NCBI GenBank assembly: GCA_038900335.1
Contig: JBBMRB010000009.1
Span: forward strand, 62,001-126,000
Direction of reading: 5' to 3'
Length of the DNA: 64,000 bases
DNA from: Rs1 sp038900335
GTDB lineage: Bacteria > Pseudomonadota > Gammaproteobacteria > Pseudomonadales > Balneatricaceae
Shown here piece after piece: positions 52,420-62,351 of this stretch. How positions within the stretch are numbered: the stretch's first letter is position 1; each line of letters starts with the position of its first letter. The notes under the pieces are model-generated. The model saw only the letters and a list, made by a program, of their open reading frames with translations. It had not been told where the DNA came from and searched no databases. The position numbers and the translations under genes were made by a program.

Positions 52420-54027
52420 TTATACTTGCGTCTCTTTAGGTAAGAAAACGGTGATGCGGGTGCCACCTTCATTGGGTTCAGATATTTGAATACCACCTTC
52501 TAGTGAAGTGACGATGCGTTTAACTAGGAAGAGTCCCCAACCATGATCATTTTTTTCCTTGCTGCTAAAGCCCTTGGTGAATATTTGCTCCTTTACCCCC
52601 TGTGCAATGCCTGGGCCTCGGTCTTCTACTTCGATAATAATATCTTTACCTATATCTGTCATCGATAGATAAATATTAGTCGCTTGTGTGTGTAAAGATG
52701 CTTCATAAGCATTATCTAGTAAATTACCCAGAATAGTAATAATTTGCTCTGCTTTGATATGTTGTGGCAATAAGCCTATGGTGCTCTCTTCATCGAGTAT
52801 GAGATTGAGTCCCATTTCGCGCGCGCGGTTAAACTTGCCAATAATACAGCCTGAAAGCACAGGGTCTTCAACTGCATTTACCAGTAAGCTAATAAGAGCT
52901 TGTTGTGCGTGTGTCTCACTACTGATTAGCTCTAGTGCTTGTTTATTAGCGCCTAATTCAATTAAGCCTGCAATAGTGTTTAACTTGTTGGCGTACTCAT
53001 GGGTTTGGCTGCGCAATGTTTCTGAGTACTGTTGAGATTGGGTCAATCTTTGGCTCACCAGATCCAGCTCATCTTTTAACCTGAAACTAGACACTACACC
53101 AACCGGTTTATCACCATCAAAAATTGGAATTCTGTTAGATACTAACACATTGTTATTACGATAAATTTCCCTATCAAATTGCGATTGTTTAGTCTCTAAC
53201 AGCGTCAGCATAGTGCTGTGTGGAAATATTTCTGTAATGTGCTTGCCTTTAAGTGATTTCTCACCTGTTAAACCGAATAGTTTAACCGCTGCGGGGTTAA
53301 AGGTGATAATAATACCTTTGGTGTTTACTGCAATGATACCTTCACGAACACTCTCTAGTGTTGCGTTGTATTCTTGAAATAGCTGAGCTATTTGTTCGGG
53401 TTCTAAACCAAAAATAGCTTTTTTGAAATACTGGGTAATTCGCAGTGCTGCCAGCACCGATAAAATTATTCCTAATATCATCGCGATAATAATACTGTAT
53501 TGGTAGCGATGAATAATATTGCTGACGGTGTCGAGCATATAGCCGACCGAGACAATACCAATAATTTGCCCTTGCTCGTTAAAAATAGGCGTTTTACCGC
53601 GCATAGAAGGCCCCAGCGTACCGACTGCTTTTGATACGTATGATTCACCATTTTTTAATGCCCGTGCATTGTCGCCACCTTGCATCGGCTGGCCAATGCG
53701 CTCGGTAATGGGATGTGATAAGCGAATACCATCATAGGTGCCAATTACCACAAACCTAGCCTCGCTACTTTTTCTGATTCTCTGGGCAAGTGCTTGTAAA
53801 TTGCGAGAGTTACGCTGTTGTACACCAATGCGTACTTCGGGTTGGGAGGCCACCGCTTTGGCCATTTGTAATGCTCTTTGACCAATTTGGTCTTCTAAGC
53901 TGGTGGCTAGATGTTGTAGGGCATAACCGCCGAGCAGTACCGCTTGGATAACAGCGCTAGCACAAAGTGCGAGCATCAATCTTGTTTGTAAGGTCATCGG
54001 TAAAACTTTCTTTAAAGAGTTCAACAT
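52420..54027 (-). CDS. Sensor histidine kinase, CitA/DcuS family
   Basis: 535-aa membrane kinase. Seen in order: membrane segment 1 (about residues 16-36); a periplasmic Cache-type ligand domain containing GTYDGIRLSHPITERIGQPMQGGD, a hallmark of citrate and C4-dicarboxylate sensors; membrane segment 2 (about 175-195); a cytoplasmic PAS (about 215-325); the phospho-acceptor region QTHEYANKLNTIAGLI; and an ATPase domain (NLLDNAYEAS, VEDRGPGIAQ, GFSSKEKNDHGWGL). It should sense a small extracellular carboxylate. Confidence 0.94.
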   Translation of the reverse strand: MLNSLKKVLPMTLQTRLMLALCASAVIQAVLLGGYALQHLATSLEDQIGQRALQMAKAVASQPEVRIGVQQRNSRNLQALAQRIRKSSEARFVVIGTYDGIRLSHPITERIGQPMQGGDNARALKNGESYVSKAVGTLGPSMRGKTPIFNEQGQIIGIVSVGYMLDTVSNIIHRYQYSIIIAMILGIILSVLAALRITQYFKKAIFGLEPEQIAQLFQEYNATLESVREGIIAVNTKGIIITFNPAAVKLFGLTGEKSLKGKHITEIFPHSTMLTLLETKQSQFDREIYRNNNVLVSNRIPIFDGDKPVGVVSSFRLKDELDLVSQRLTQSQQYSETLRSQTHEYANKLNTIAGLIELGANKQALELISSETHAQQALISLLVNAVEDPVLSGCIIGKFNRAREMGLNLILDEESTIGLLPQHIKAEQIITILGNLLDNAYEASLHTQATNIYLSMTDIGKDIIIEVEDRGPGIAQGVKEQIFTKGFSSKEKNDHGWGLFLVKRIVTSLEGGIQISEPNEGGTRITVFLPKETQV

Positions 54028-54160
54028 GATTTATCTGCACTTAGCTATACATTAAGTGACTTATTCTACAGGTAAACAAAGCGGATAATGAGAGCTAGCG
54101 TTAAAAAATACTTTTGCTAGTTGAGTGAGTACGGGTGTTGATAGAGTATTATGCAGGCAT

Positions 54161-54185
54161 AAAAAAGCGAGCCGCTAGGGCTCGC
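54161..54185 (-). terminator. Intrinsic terminator after YHS-domain gene
   Basis: GCGAGCC pairs with GGCTCGC around a 5-nt loop, and the minus strand continues with TTTTTT, 56 nt past the stop. Confidence 0.88.
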
Positions 54186-54240
54186 AATAATATTTGAAAC
54201 AGTAAAGGGTACCGATTCCAAATAAAAGGTTGTTTCTAAC

Positions 54241-54726
54241 TTAACCGTTTTTAGCTTTAGCTTCTTCAGCTGTTAAGCCTTTAAGTTCAGGCCAATTCTT
54301 CTCAGATGTTACCAAATTACCAGGCACATCACGTAACCAAGCTGTCTGTACAGTTTTGCTTAAGTTTAAGTATAGCTTATCATTGACAATTTTCCAGGCA
54401 GTTGGATCTGTGTCAAATTTAAGGTTCATTGCGACACCCATTGCACAAAATCCGCCGTATTGTGGAGCGTATTTAGTGGCATCTGCTTTGAACAAATCGC
54501 GGTGTTCCGCTGATGTGAAATGATAAGTTGCCGATTTATGCTCTGCCGTAAATTTATCACTACCTTTAACCGCTTTGTTCATAGTGAAGTAGGCGACAGT
54601 GTCATAACCTTTAATTGCTACGGCGTTAGCATCTGCATTAACATCGACGTCTACTGCAAAACTAGTAGCGCTTGCAAATAAGACAGTAGCCGCAACGGCT
54701 GTTTTTATTGAAGTAGAAATGTTCAT
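54241..54726 (-). CDS. Exported YHS domain protein
   Basis: 161-aa protein with a signal peptide (residues 1-24, ending TSFA) and a YHS-type domain (AIKGYDTVAYFTMNKAVKGSDKFTAEHKSATYHFTSAEHRDLFKADATKYAPQYGGFCAMGV), a small fold often linked to metal handling. One cysteine (GGFCAMG) is the usual ligand candidate. It is divergent from an AraC regulator with a 231-bp promoter region. Strong terminator downstream. Confidence 0.92.
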   Translation of the reverse strand: MNISTSIKTAVAATVLFASATSFAVDVDVNADANAVAIKGYDTVAYFTMNKAVKGSDKFTAEHKSATYHFTSAEHRDLFKADATKYAPQYGGFCAMGVAMNLKFDTDPTAWKIVNDKLYLNLSKTVQTAWLRDVPGNLVTSEKNWPELKGLTAEEAKAKNG

Positions 54727-54957
54727 ATTATTTTCCTTTCGTTATTTGCTTCAAATTGGTTTAATAAAGATGCTGAATCAGTAGCATCAAGCCATCTTAA
54801 TACTGGTTAGGGTTTGTTAATGAAGTTAATGGGACTAGCCCGTTAATTCCTTTTCTCTAGTGAGTGAGCTTAGTTTATGCGTGTTGTGCTGAGATAGGGC
54901 ATCTGTGCGTCCAAAAAATGAAACCAAACATCCAGATCATTAAATAAGTAGGCATTT

Positions 54958-55791
54958 GTGGATAGATTACAAAATATTATCGATAATTTTTCGATTAATT
55001 CAGAAGTGATATTTAATGGCAATTTCTGTGGCGATAAAACATTAGGCACTGGTAATAAAGGTGGAGAGGGGCATTTACATTATTTAAGATCAGGTAAGCT
55101 AACGGTTGTCGGTGATATGGGGCAAAAATTCATATTCGATAAGCCCGCCGTCATCTTGCTACCTTTTTCAACTAAACACAGTGTTATCGCGACAGAATCT
55201 GATAGCGCTGAATTACTCTGCGCTGCTGTGCACTTTACTGCGTTAGAGCAGCAGCAAATGATTTCTAACCTACCCGAACTTGTGCGTATCGACTTAAGTG
55301 ATGGCGCAATGAAAGACGCTGTTGACTGGATGTTTGATGAAATAGGATCCACAGGCCTTGGTCAAAAGAGCATTGTGGATAAGCTATGTGATATCTTACT
55401 GATCCTAATGTTTCGCAAATTATCAGCCGAGGGGTTAGTGATGCAAGGCATGCTTGCCGGTTTAAGTCACCCGGCGCTCGCTGCGACCTTAGCTAAATTA
55501 CAAGAAGCTCCACAAGAGGCGTGGACGTTAGAGCTAATGGCGCAGGACGCAGCGATGTCACGCTCTAAATTTGCAGCGTTGTTTCGCGAGAGTGTCGGGC
55601 AAACTCCCAATGATTTTTTGACTGACTTGCGGGTTTCGATAGCCCAACAATTACTCGCACAAGACAAGCCGGTCGGTCTCGTTGCCAATCAAGTAGGCTA
55701 TGAGCATGGCTCGGCACTAGCGAGAGTGTTTCGTAAAAAGACAGGGCTCTCACCGAAAGAGTGGCTACAAAAACTGCATGAAAACTCGTAG
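54958..55791 (+). CDS. AraC family transcriptional regulator with cupin sensor
   Basis: 277-aa regulator. The N-terminal cupin-like domain (GEGHLHYLRSGKLTVV..KPAVILLPFSTKHSVI) is the effector part; the C-terminal two HTH motifs are clear (LELMAQDAAMSRSKFAALFRESVGQTPNDFLTDLRV and VGLVANQVGYEHGSALARVFRKKTGLSPKEW). The start is GTG 54958 with AGTAGG upstream. The family member type often controls oxidoreductase or efflux genes. It is divergent from the YHS-protein gene. Confidence 0.92.
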   Translation: MDRLQNIIDNFSINSEVIFNGNFCGDKTLGTGNKGGEGHLHYLRSGKLTVVGDMGQKFIFDKPAVILLPFSTKHSVIATESDSAELLCAAVHFTALEQQQMISNLPELVRIDLSDGAMKDAVDWMFDEIGSTGLGQKSIVDKLCDILLILMFRKLSAEGLVMQGMLAGLSHPALAATLAKLQEAPQEAWTLELMAQDAAMSRSKFAALFRESVGQTPNDFLTDLRVSIAQQLLAQDKPVGLVANQVGYEHGSALARVFRKKTGLSPKEWLQKLHENS

Positions 55792-55814
55792 AAAGTTGAG
55801 ATTAATAGCTATTA

Positions 55815-55835
55815 ACAGCGAGCTAAACTCGCTGT
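55815..55835. terminator. Hairpin 1 between convergent genes
   Basis: ACAGCGAG pairs perfectly with CTCGCTGT around a 5-nt loop, just after the AraC gene. No T-run follows. Confidence 0.55.
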
Positions 55836-55845
55836 CTATCAGAGT

Positions 55846-55867
55846 ACAAAGCTGAAACAAGCTTTGT
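55846..55867. terminator. Hairpin 2 between convergent genes
   Basis: ACAAAGCT pairs perfectly with AGCTTTGT around a 6-nt loop, 16 nt before the stop of the HAD gene on the opposite strand. Confidence 0.55.
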
Positions 55868-55883
55868 TATATTGAGAGTGGGA

Positions 55884-56537
55884 TTAACGAAAACTGATCG
55901 CTGGCCAGCCTTTTTCGGCTGCTGTTTTTAGCAAGTAATCATCGCCATCAACAACAACTGGGTGATCAACTAGCTCTAATAACGGTAAATCATTGCGCGA
56001 GTCACTGTAAAAGTAGCTGCCGTCTAGCGTGTAGTCGTTACCTTTTAACCATTGCTGTAAACGGGTGATTTTGCCGGCTTGAAAACAAGGGGTACCGCTG
56101 ATATTACCGGTATATTCGCCATCGACTACTTCAGGGTCTGTCGCCAAAATATCATCGACATCAAGGAACTGTGCGATAGGTTTGGTGACAAATAAGTTAG
56201 TGGCGGTAATGATCAACAAAAAATCACCTTTTTCGCGGTGCTCAGCAAGTTTTGATAGTGCTGTTGGTTGCATCATCGGCATTACTTTTTCAATCATGAA
56301 TTGAGCGTGCCATTCATTTAATTGCGCTGCTGTATGTGTTTTTAATGGTTTGAGTGCAAAGTTGAGAAATTCTTTGATGTCTAAACTGCCATCGACATAT
56401 TGATGATAAAAATAATCGTTTGCCTTGCGATACTCTTGCACATCAACAATGCCTTTTTCACATAGGAATTCTCCCCAGGCGTGATCACTGTCACCATTTA
56501 ATAACGTATTATCAAGATCAAAAATAGCTAGAGCCAT
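55884..56537 (-). CDS. HAD family phosphatase (subfamily IB, SerB-like)
   Basis: 217-aa phosphatase of the HAD superfamily. Motif I is AIFDLDNTLLNGDSD (nucleophilic Asp), motif II lies in LLIITATN, and motif IV is YFYSDSRNDLPLLE. The cap domain between suits subfamily IB, which includes phosphoserine phosphatases and related enzymes; the substrate is unknown. ATG 56537 is preferred, with GAGG upstream, over ATG 56552. It is divergent from rppH, as in Pseudomonas. Confidence 0.9.
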   Translation of the reverse strand: MALAIFDLDNTLLNGDSDHAWGEFLCEKGIVDVQEYRKANDYFYHQYVDGSLDIKEFLNFALKPLKTHTAAQLNEWHAQFMIEKVMPMMQPTALSKLAEHREKGDFLLIITATNLFVTKPIAQFLDVDDILATDPEVVDGEYTGNISGTPCFQAGKITRLQQWLKGNDYTLDGSYFYSDSRNDLPLLELVDHPVVVDGDDYLLKTAAEKGWPAISFR

Positions 56538-56718
56538 TGGCGGTTTCCTCATCGATAGTAAAAAGTCGCCCTATACTACATTAAAACGCTGTAGGGTAAG
56601 GCAAGTTGATTATATTTATCATAAAAAATAGCAATGATTTCAGCTTGATGTAAGTTTAGCTATTTGCACAAGCGGCGATGTGTGGAACAATAGGTGAAAG
56701 ATTTTTAGGAAAAAAACA

Positions 56719-57204
56719 GTGATAGATTCAGACGGGTTCAGACCAAATGTAGGTATCATTTTGGCAAACTCGAAAGGGCAAGTTCTCTGGGCGCGACGTA
56801 TAGGTCAAAGTTCTTGGCAGTTTCCTCAAGGAGGTATTAATGAAGATGAAACGTCAGAACAGGCGATGTATCGCGAGTTAACGGAGGAAGTGGGATTAAC
56901 TGCAGATGATGTCGATATCATCGCAGTAACGCGAGGTTGGTTGCGGTATCGGTTACCAAAGCGGATGATTCGCTATAACTCACTTCCGGTCTGTATCGGC
57001 CAGAAACAAAAATGGTATTTGCTTAAAATTAAATGCAGCGACAATAAAGTAGATATTAACGCCGTCGATACTCCTGAGTTCGATGGTTGGCGTTGGGTCA
57101 GTTACTGGTACCCTTTAGGCCAAGTTGTGTCATTTAAAAGAGAAGTATATCGCAAGGCAATGAAAGAGTTAGCACCAAAATTATCACGGTTAATGGATAT
57201 TTGA
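56719..57204 (+). CDS. rppH: RNA pyrophosphohydrolase
   Basis: 161-aa Nudix enzyme that removes pyrophosphate from the 5' end of mRNAs and so triggers decay. The Nudix box is complete: [23 protein letters not shown]. The N-terminal [33 protein letters not shown] and the [16 protein letters not shown] tail are RppH features. Start is GTG 56719, with AGGA 9 nt upstream. It is followed by ptsP, as in many gammaproteobacteria. Confidence 0.97.
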   Translation: MIDSDGFRPNVGIILANSKGQVLWARRIGQSSWQFPQGGINEDETSEQAMYRELTEEVGLTADDVDIIAVTRGWLRYRLPKRMIRYNSLPVCIGQKQKWYLLKIKCSDNKVDINAVDTPEFDGWRWVSYWYPLGQVVSFKREVYRKAMKELAPKLSRLMDI

Positions 57205-57313
57205 TGTCGGCCTTGTCGATGCGATGTGTGCAATTAATTAGCAGCACATGGCGATAGTCTATGTCAGTGGCTAGAGCATAGGGAGAGCGAAACACAATAT
57301 TAGCAGTCTGTTT

Positions 57314-57343
57314 GCAGGTAAGGCCATAAGTGGTTTTACCTGC
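57314..57343 (+). terminator. Hairpin between rppH and ptsP
   Basis: GCAGGTAA pairs with TTACCTGC around a 14-nt interior in which GGCC and GG can pair partly. It may be a weak terminator or attenuator; the ptsP start is 45 bp downstream. Confidence 0.4.
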
Positions 57344-57387
57344 ATATTAAAAAACACGGGAATTAATACACATAAAGGGAGGGCGGT

Positions 57388-59676
57388 ATGCTTAAGTTGT
57401 TGCGTAAAATTGTAACTGAAGTTAGAGCGGAATCTGATTTAGAGGCTGTTTTATCTCTCATTGTGCGCGCAATACAAGAAGGTATGGAAACCCAAGTGTG
57501 TTCTGTCTACTTGAAAGATCAAACCAATCAACGGTTAGTGTTAAGGGCGTCCAAAGGGCTGTATCAAAAATCCATTGGTAGTAGCTTGTCGCAGCATGAG
57601 GGGATAGTGAGCCTCGTAGCTGCTAGAGCTGAGTCTGTCAATACAGATGATGCTGAGCACCATCCAGCTTATTGCTTTATACCTGGTACGGGCGAAGAGC
57701 GTTATCAATCGTTTCTTGGGGTGCCAATCATTTACCAGCGCCAAGTACTAGGCGTGTTGGTTATCCAACAAAAAGATAAACGCTGCTTTAAAGAAAGTGA
57801 AGAGTCTTTTCTCATTACGGTATCTGCTCAGTTAGCAGGTATTATTATTCAAGCAGAGGCAACATCGTCTGTTAGCGTCGCTAAGTTAAAGCAAAAAACG
57901 CAAACAGATAAATGCTTTATTGGCGTTTCAGGCTCTGCAGGTATTGCTATCGGCCAGCTCGTCGTTGTCTCTGATGGCGTCGATTTGGAATCGGTTGCTG
58001 AGCGAGAAATTACTAATCCAGAGCAAGAGATCCAATTTTTTGAATCTGCTTTAGAAAAAGTGCGCAGTGATATTCGTATGGCTAGTGCCCGCCTGGCAAA
58101 AAAACTGGGTGAAGATGAGCAGGCGCTGTTTGATGTGTACCTGCGCATGTTAGAGGATAACTCTATCGGCGGTGAAGTTGTTAGTCGCATTGCAAAAGGC
58201 AGTTGTGCTCAATGGGCTTTAAGTTCTGTTATCTCTGAACACACGCGTCAATTCGATATGATGGATGATCCTTATCTGCGAGAGCGCGCTTCTGATATTC
58301 GTGACCTAGGGCGTAGAATACTTGCCTATTTACAAGAAGATGAGCCTTATCAGGACATTGAGTTAACCCAGGGAAGTATTCTTGTAGCCCAAGAGCTATC
58401 GCCGGCGATGTTAGGGGAGATAGCAACAGAAAAGTTATCCGGTTTGATTTCAGTTAAAGGCTCTGGTAATTCCCATGCGGCGATTTTAGCGCGCTCCATG
58501 GGTATTCCTACGGTGATGGGGACTGTTGATTTACCTTATAAAAAATTAAGTGGCCGCCTTGCGGTGCTTGATGGTCATTCTGGGCGATTATATTTAAATC
58601 CATCGCAAGAGTTGTTGGAAATTTATCAAACTCAGTTAAATGCTGAATTAGAGCAAGAGGCAGAGCTGGACGAGCTCAAAGAGTTACCGGCAAAAACGAA
58701 AGACGGTGTGACTATGCCGTTGTGGGTGAATACGGGTCTCATCGCTGATATTCAGCGCTCACTTGATAAAGGTGCTGAAGGTATCGGCCTTTATCGTACT
58801 GAAATCCCATTCATGATTCGTAATGCGTTTCCGACAGAGCAAGAGCAAACGCAGATATATGCCAGCCAATTAGAGGCATTTTATCCGCGCCCTGTCACGA
58901 TGCGTACTTTGGATATTGGTGGTGATAAACCACTGAGTTACTTCCCTATAGAAGAAGAAAATCCTTTTTTAGGTTGGCGTGGTATTCGGGTTACCCTAGA
59001 TCATCCTGAAATATTTTTAGTGCAAATTAGGGCGATGCTTAGAGCGAATTTCCAGTTTGGTAACCTGCGGATTATGTTACCGATGGTGACCAGTATTAAT
59101 GAAGTACTAGAATCTATTGGTTTAATCGATAGAGCGGTGCTTGAGCTTGCTGAAGAAGGGGTTGCTGTCGTCAGGCCGCCTATCGGTGTAATGATAGAGG
59201 TGCCGGCGGCACTTTATTTGACACGAGTGTTTGCTCATCATGTTGATTTTATATCGGTAGGGTCTAACGATTTGACGCAATATTTATTAGCGGTCGATAG
59301 AAATAACCCAAGAGTCGCTTCATTATATAGCAGTTATCACCCTGCGGTATTACAGGCTTTAAAGTTCATTGTTAAAGAAGCATTAAAAGAAAATGTACCG
59401 GTGTCTATTTGTGGTGAGTTAGCAGCGGACCCTGCAGGTGCTTTATTGTTAATGGCTATGGGCTATGATAATTTGTCAATGAATGCGAACAATCTACCTA
59501 AGGTTAAATCGGCAATTCGTCGCTGTAATTTTGAAGATGTTCAAGGCATGCTTAGACGAGTAATGAGGCTCAATGATCAGCAGCTAATTGAGCAGGAGAT
59601 AGCATCTTCTTTAATCGCCATGGGTTTAGGCGATTTTATTGATAAGTCATCGCTCGCCAATAATAGGGATCTGTAA
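57388..59676 (+). CDS. ptsP: Phosphoenolpyruvate-protein phosphotransferase of the nitrogen PTS (EI-Ntr)
   Basis: 762-aa cytoplasmic enzyme that passes phosphate from PEP to NPr in the nitrogen-related PTS. An N-terminal GAF domain (about residues 1-160) is followed by the EI N-terminal domain, the phospho-histidine loop (GSGNSHAAILARSMGIPTVMG), and the PEP-binding barrel (RTLDIGGDKPLSYF, GVMIEVPAAL, VGSNDLTQY, ICGELA). Its 3' end overlaps the 3' end of the opposite-strand NRDE gene by 30 bp. Confidence 0.97.
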   Translation: MLKLLRKIVTEVRAESDLEAVLSLIVRAIQEGMETQVCSVYLKDQTNQRLVLRASKGLYQKSIGSSLSQHEGIVSLVAARAESVNTDDAEHHPAYCFIPGTGEERYQSFLGVPIIYQRQVLGVLVIQQKDKRCFKESEESFLITVSAQLAGIIIQAEATSSVSVAKLKQKTQTDKCFIGVSGSAGIAIGQLVVVSDGVDLESVAEREITNPEQEIQFFESALEKVRSDIRMASARLAKKLGEDEQALFDVYLRMLEDNSIGGEVVSRIAKGSCAQWALSSVISEHTRQFDMMDDPYLRERASDIRDLGRRILAYLQEDEPYQDIELTQGSILVAQELSPAMLGEIATEKLSGLISVKGSGNSHAAILARSMGIPTVMGTVDLPYKKLSGRLAVLDGHSGRLYLNPSQELLEIYQTQLNAELEQEAELDELKELPAKTKDGVTMPLWVNTGLIADIQRSLDKGAEGIGLYRTEIPFMIRNAFPTEQEQTQIYASQLEAFYPRPVTMRTLDIGGDKPLSYFPIEEENPFLGWRGIRVTLDHPEIFLVQIRAMLRANFQFGNLRIMLPMVTSINEVLESIGLIDRAVLELAEEGVAVVRPPIGVMIEVPAALYLTRVFAHHVDFISVGSNDLTQYLLAVDRNNPRVASLYSSYHPAVLQALKFIVKEALKENVPVSICGELAADPAGALLLMAMGYDNLSMNANNLPKVKSAIRRCNFEDVQGMLRRVMRLNDQQLIEQEIASSLIAMGLGDFIDKSSLANNRDL

Positions 59677-60480
59677 TTCAAACACAGATTCCCCTGTGAA
59701 GCCGTTGCTATCGTAACGCGCTTCACATATTTGTGTGAAGCCGTCTTGGCGTTGTAGGATGATCGTTTTTGCTCGGGTTCCATAGCTGTCTAAGTTTATA
59801 AATTGCGCTGACAGTGCTCTCTCCCAAGATTTATCAATCCCGGTGTTAGGCAGCTTATGTTCTGGAGCAGTATCTGAGCTGTTAAGTAGCTGCTTTAATG
59901 TATCGAGCGTAATATCGCCATTGTTTATCAGTTGCTCTAAATCTCGCTTAGCATTAGTCAATTTAGGCCAAGGTGTGTCAAGTGTGGCATTGCACAAGCC
60001 GTAGAGCCCTGCTGATAGTTTTATGAAATCATCCGCTACCGCTTGATTATCTAAAGTGTTTTTAGCACAATCCAACTTTTGGCTAGGGCTATGATTATTA
60101 CTAAAATAGAGGCCATTATTATCGGCGCACAGCAAATTGTATGCGCCATAGTGCTGCTTTGTGACAGCTAGTTGTGTAAGGTAGCTGTGCATACTTTGAT
60201 CGCTTGCTAAAGATTTACTGACTAAATGCCCTCTCGATAACGGTTTGGCCATAGTAGTCGCTGCTTTTTGCCTAAAGTTAGTGACAGCGCTGAACCTACC
60301 GCTTTTATGTAAGCCTAACCAACTACCCATTTGCGTTAAATCTTGGCCTGCTAAAATACTGTTGTCAGTTGGCCAAAGTGTCATCGCAGCACTTTCACGT
60401 TGATAAAACTCATCGCGATTAGCAACCAAAATAAATGGGTACTGTTGGTGTTGTTTATAAGAGAAGGTAATTAGGCACAT
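59647..60480 (-). CDS. NRDE family (TANGO2-like) protein
   Basis: 277-aa protein with the family hallmark NRDE at residues 21-24 (ILVANRDEFYQR), Cys at position 2, WPTDNSILAGQDLTQMGSWLG and later YGTRAKTII. TANGO2 relatives are Ntn-hydrolase-like proteins; a heme-trafficking role was proposed in eukaryotes, but the bacterial role is open. The gene converges with and overlaps ptsP by 30 bp. Upstream lies lgt on the opposite strand. Confidence 0.92.
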   Translation of the reverse strand: MCLITFSYKQHQQYPFILVANRDEFYQRESAAMTLWPTDNSILAGQDLTQMGSWLGLHKSGRFSAVTNFRQKAATTMAKPLSRGHLVSKSLASDQSMHSYLTQLAVTKQHYGAYNLLCADNNGLYFSNNHSPSQKLDCAKNTLDNQAVADDFIKLSAGLYGLCNATLDTPWPKLTNAKRDLEQLINNGDITLDTLKQLLNSSDTAPEHKLPNTGIDKSWERALSAQFINLDSYGTRAKTIILQRQDGFTQICEARYDSNGFTGESVFELQIPIIGER

Positions 60481-60655
60481 AGTGTAAAAATACTCATATG
60501 TTATGTGATTAGTTAGTATCTAGCTGATAAAATATTAAATACGTTCATTTGTGTAGTTACAAGGAATAAGTGAGCGCTATCTAATTTGTTTTCTAGCTCT
60601 TTGCTATTATGCTAGTGATTTTTTGATCGTGAATGTTTTAAATGAAGGATTTAGT

Positions 60656-61447
60656 ATGTGGGTACATAATATAGACCCGATAGCGTTAGATTTGGGGTTT
60701 ATCCAAGTACATTGGTATGGCTTGATGTATTTAATAGGTTTTGGTGCTGCGTTATTGCTTGGTAATTATCGTGCGGATCAAGCGGGTTCTGGTTGGAATC
60801 GAGATCAGGTATCAGATTTTATTTTTTGGGGAGCGATGGGTGTTGTGCTAGGCGGGCGCTTTGGTTATGTGTTCTTCTATAATTTTGAGTACTTTTTAGA
60901 GTCGCCATTGTGGCTGTTCAAAATATGGGAAGGTGGCATGTCCTTCCATGGTGGCCTGCTAGGGGTAATAGTGGCTTTATGGTTATTTGGCCGCAAGAAT
61001 AACAAGTCGTTTGCGCAAATGGCTGATTTCGTCGCTCCTCTGGTAGCGATTGGTTTAGGTGCCGGCAGGGTAGGTAATTTTATTGGTGGTGAGTTGTGGG
61101 GGCGGGTAACAGATGCGCCTTGGGGTGTTGTTTTTCCTCAAGTTGATCGATTTGCTCGCCATCCGTCACAATTATATGAAGCGTTTTTGGAAGGGGTGAT
61201 TATGTTCGTAATCCTCTGGTTGTACTCCAGTAAACAGCGGCCACCGTTTGCAGTGTCAGGATTGTTCCTGATTTTATATGGTCTTTTTAGAAGTTTGGTT
61301 GAGTTTTATCGAGAGCCAGATGCCCATATTGGTTTTATCGCTTTTGGTTGGTTAACCAAAGGACAATTGTTGTCGGTACCGATGATTGCTATCGGCGTAG
61401 TATTAATGGTATATGCTTATCAACAGCAAAAGCGTGTCAGTGTTTAG
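60656..61447 (+). CDS. lgt: Prolipoprotein diacylglyceryl transferase
   Basis: 263-aa inner-membrane enzyme that adds diacylglycerol to the lipobox Cys of prolipoproteins, the first step of lipoprotein maturation. Seven hydrophobic segments; key stretches are [19 protein letters not shown] and the Lgt signature [19 protein letters not shown] 60656 is preferred, with AAGGA 6 nt upstream. It lies 9 bp from thyA, so the two are co-transcribed. Confidence 0.97.
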   Translation: MWVHNIDPIALDLGFIQVHWYGLMYLIGFGAALLLGNYRADQAGSGWNRDQVSDFIFWGAMGVVLGGRFGYVFFYNFEYFLESPLWLFKIWEGGMSFHGGLLGVIVALWLFGRKNNKSFAQMADFVAPLVAIGLGAGRVGNFIGGELWGRVTDAPWGVVFPQVDRFARHPSQLYEAFLEGVIMFVILWLYSSKQRPPFAVSGLFLILYGLFRSLVEFYREPDAHIGFIAFGWLTKGQLLSVPMIAIGVVLMVYAYQQQKRVSV

Positions 61448-61456
61448 GAGAGTAAA

Positions 61457-62299
61457 GTGCAACAATATTTAGACTTGATGCAAGAAATTGCCTTTGATGG
61501 TGTTGATAAAGGTGACCGTACCGGTACTGGTACTCGCTCGGTGTTTGGTCGCCAGCTTCGATTTGATTTATCGCTAGGGTTCCCGTTACTGACCACTAAA
61601 AAAGTACATATGAAGTCAATTATCTATGAGCTGCTTTGGTTTCTCAATGGTGATACTAATAATCAATGGCTGGCTGAGAAAGGCGTCAAAATATGGCAGG
61701 ATTGGGCGCTAGACGATGGCGATTTAGGTCCGATATACGGCAAGCAATGGCGGTCTTGGGCGTGTCCTGATGGCCGGGTGATTGATCAGATCTCAGAGTT
61801 GGTAGAGATGATTAAAACTAAGCCAAATTCCCGTCGCTTAATTGTCAGTGGTTGGAACCCTGCTGACTTACCTGATGAATCAGTGTCGATTGCAGAAAAT
61901 ATAAAAAACGGTAAAGCGGCGTTGCCGCCTTGTCATACTTTGTTCCAATTTTATGTAGCTAATGGCAAGCTAAGTTGTCAACTTTATCAACGCAGTGCTG
62001 ATTATTTTCTTGGGGTGCCATTTAATATTGCCTCCTATGCGCTATTGACACATATGTTAGCTCAGCAGTGTGATTTAGACGTTGGTGATTTTGTACACAC
62101 GTTTGGCGATACCCATTTATATCAAGATCATTTGAATGATCCTAATATAGTGGCAGAGCAATTAACCCGTGTGCCTAAAGATTTACCTAAATTGGTGATT
62201 AAGCGCAAGCCAGATTCTATCTTTGACTATGTGTTTGAAGATTTTGAAATAACCGGCTACGAGCCGGGTGCTGCTATTAAGGCGCCGATATCTGTGTAG
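61457..62299 (+). CDS. thyA: Thymidylate synthase
   Basis: 280-aa enzyme methylating dUMP to dTMP with methylene-tetrahydrofolate. The catalytic cysteine is in [51 protein letters not shown] and [13 protein letters not shown] are standard. The start is GTG 61457, with GGAG upstream. It precedes folA, which regenerates its folate cofactor. Confidence 0.98.
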   Translation: MQQYLDLMQEIAFDGVDKGDRTGTGTRSVFGRQLRFDLSLGFPLLTTKKVHMKSIIYELLWFLNGDTNNQWLAEKGVKIWQDWALDDGDLGPIYGKQWRSWACPDGRVIDQISELVEMIKTKPNSRRLIVSGWNPADLPDESVSIAENIKNGKAALPPCHTLFQFYVANGKLSCQLYQRSADYFLGVPFNIASYALLTHMLAQQCDLDVGDFVHTFGDTHLYQDHLNDPNIVAEQLTRVPKDLPKLVIKRKPDSIFDYVFEDFEITGYEPGAAIKAPISV

Positions 62300-62351
62300 C
62301 TAGCACAGTGTATATCGAGTGTTTATAGAATTGATGTTTTGGAAATAATAT

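Noticed and set aside
55815..55867. Two tandem hairpins as a CRISPR-like or repeat array
   Set aside because: The arms differ in sequence, and convergent terminators explain them.
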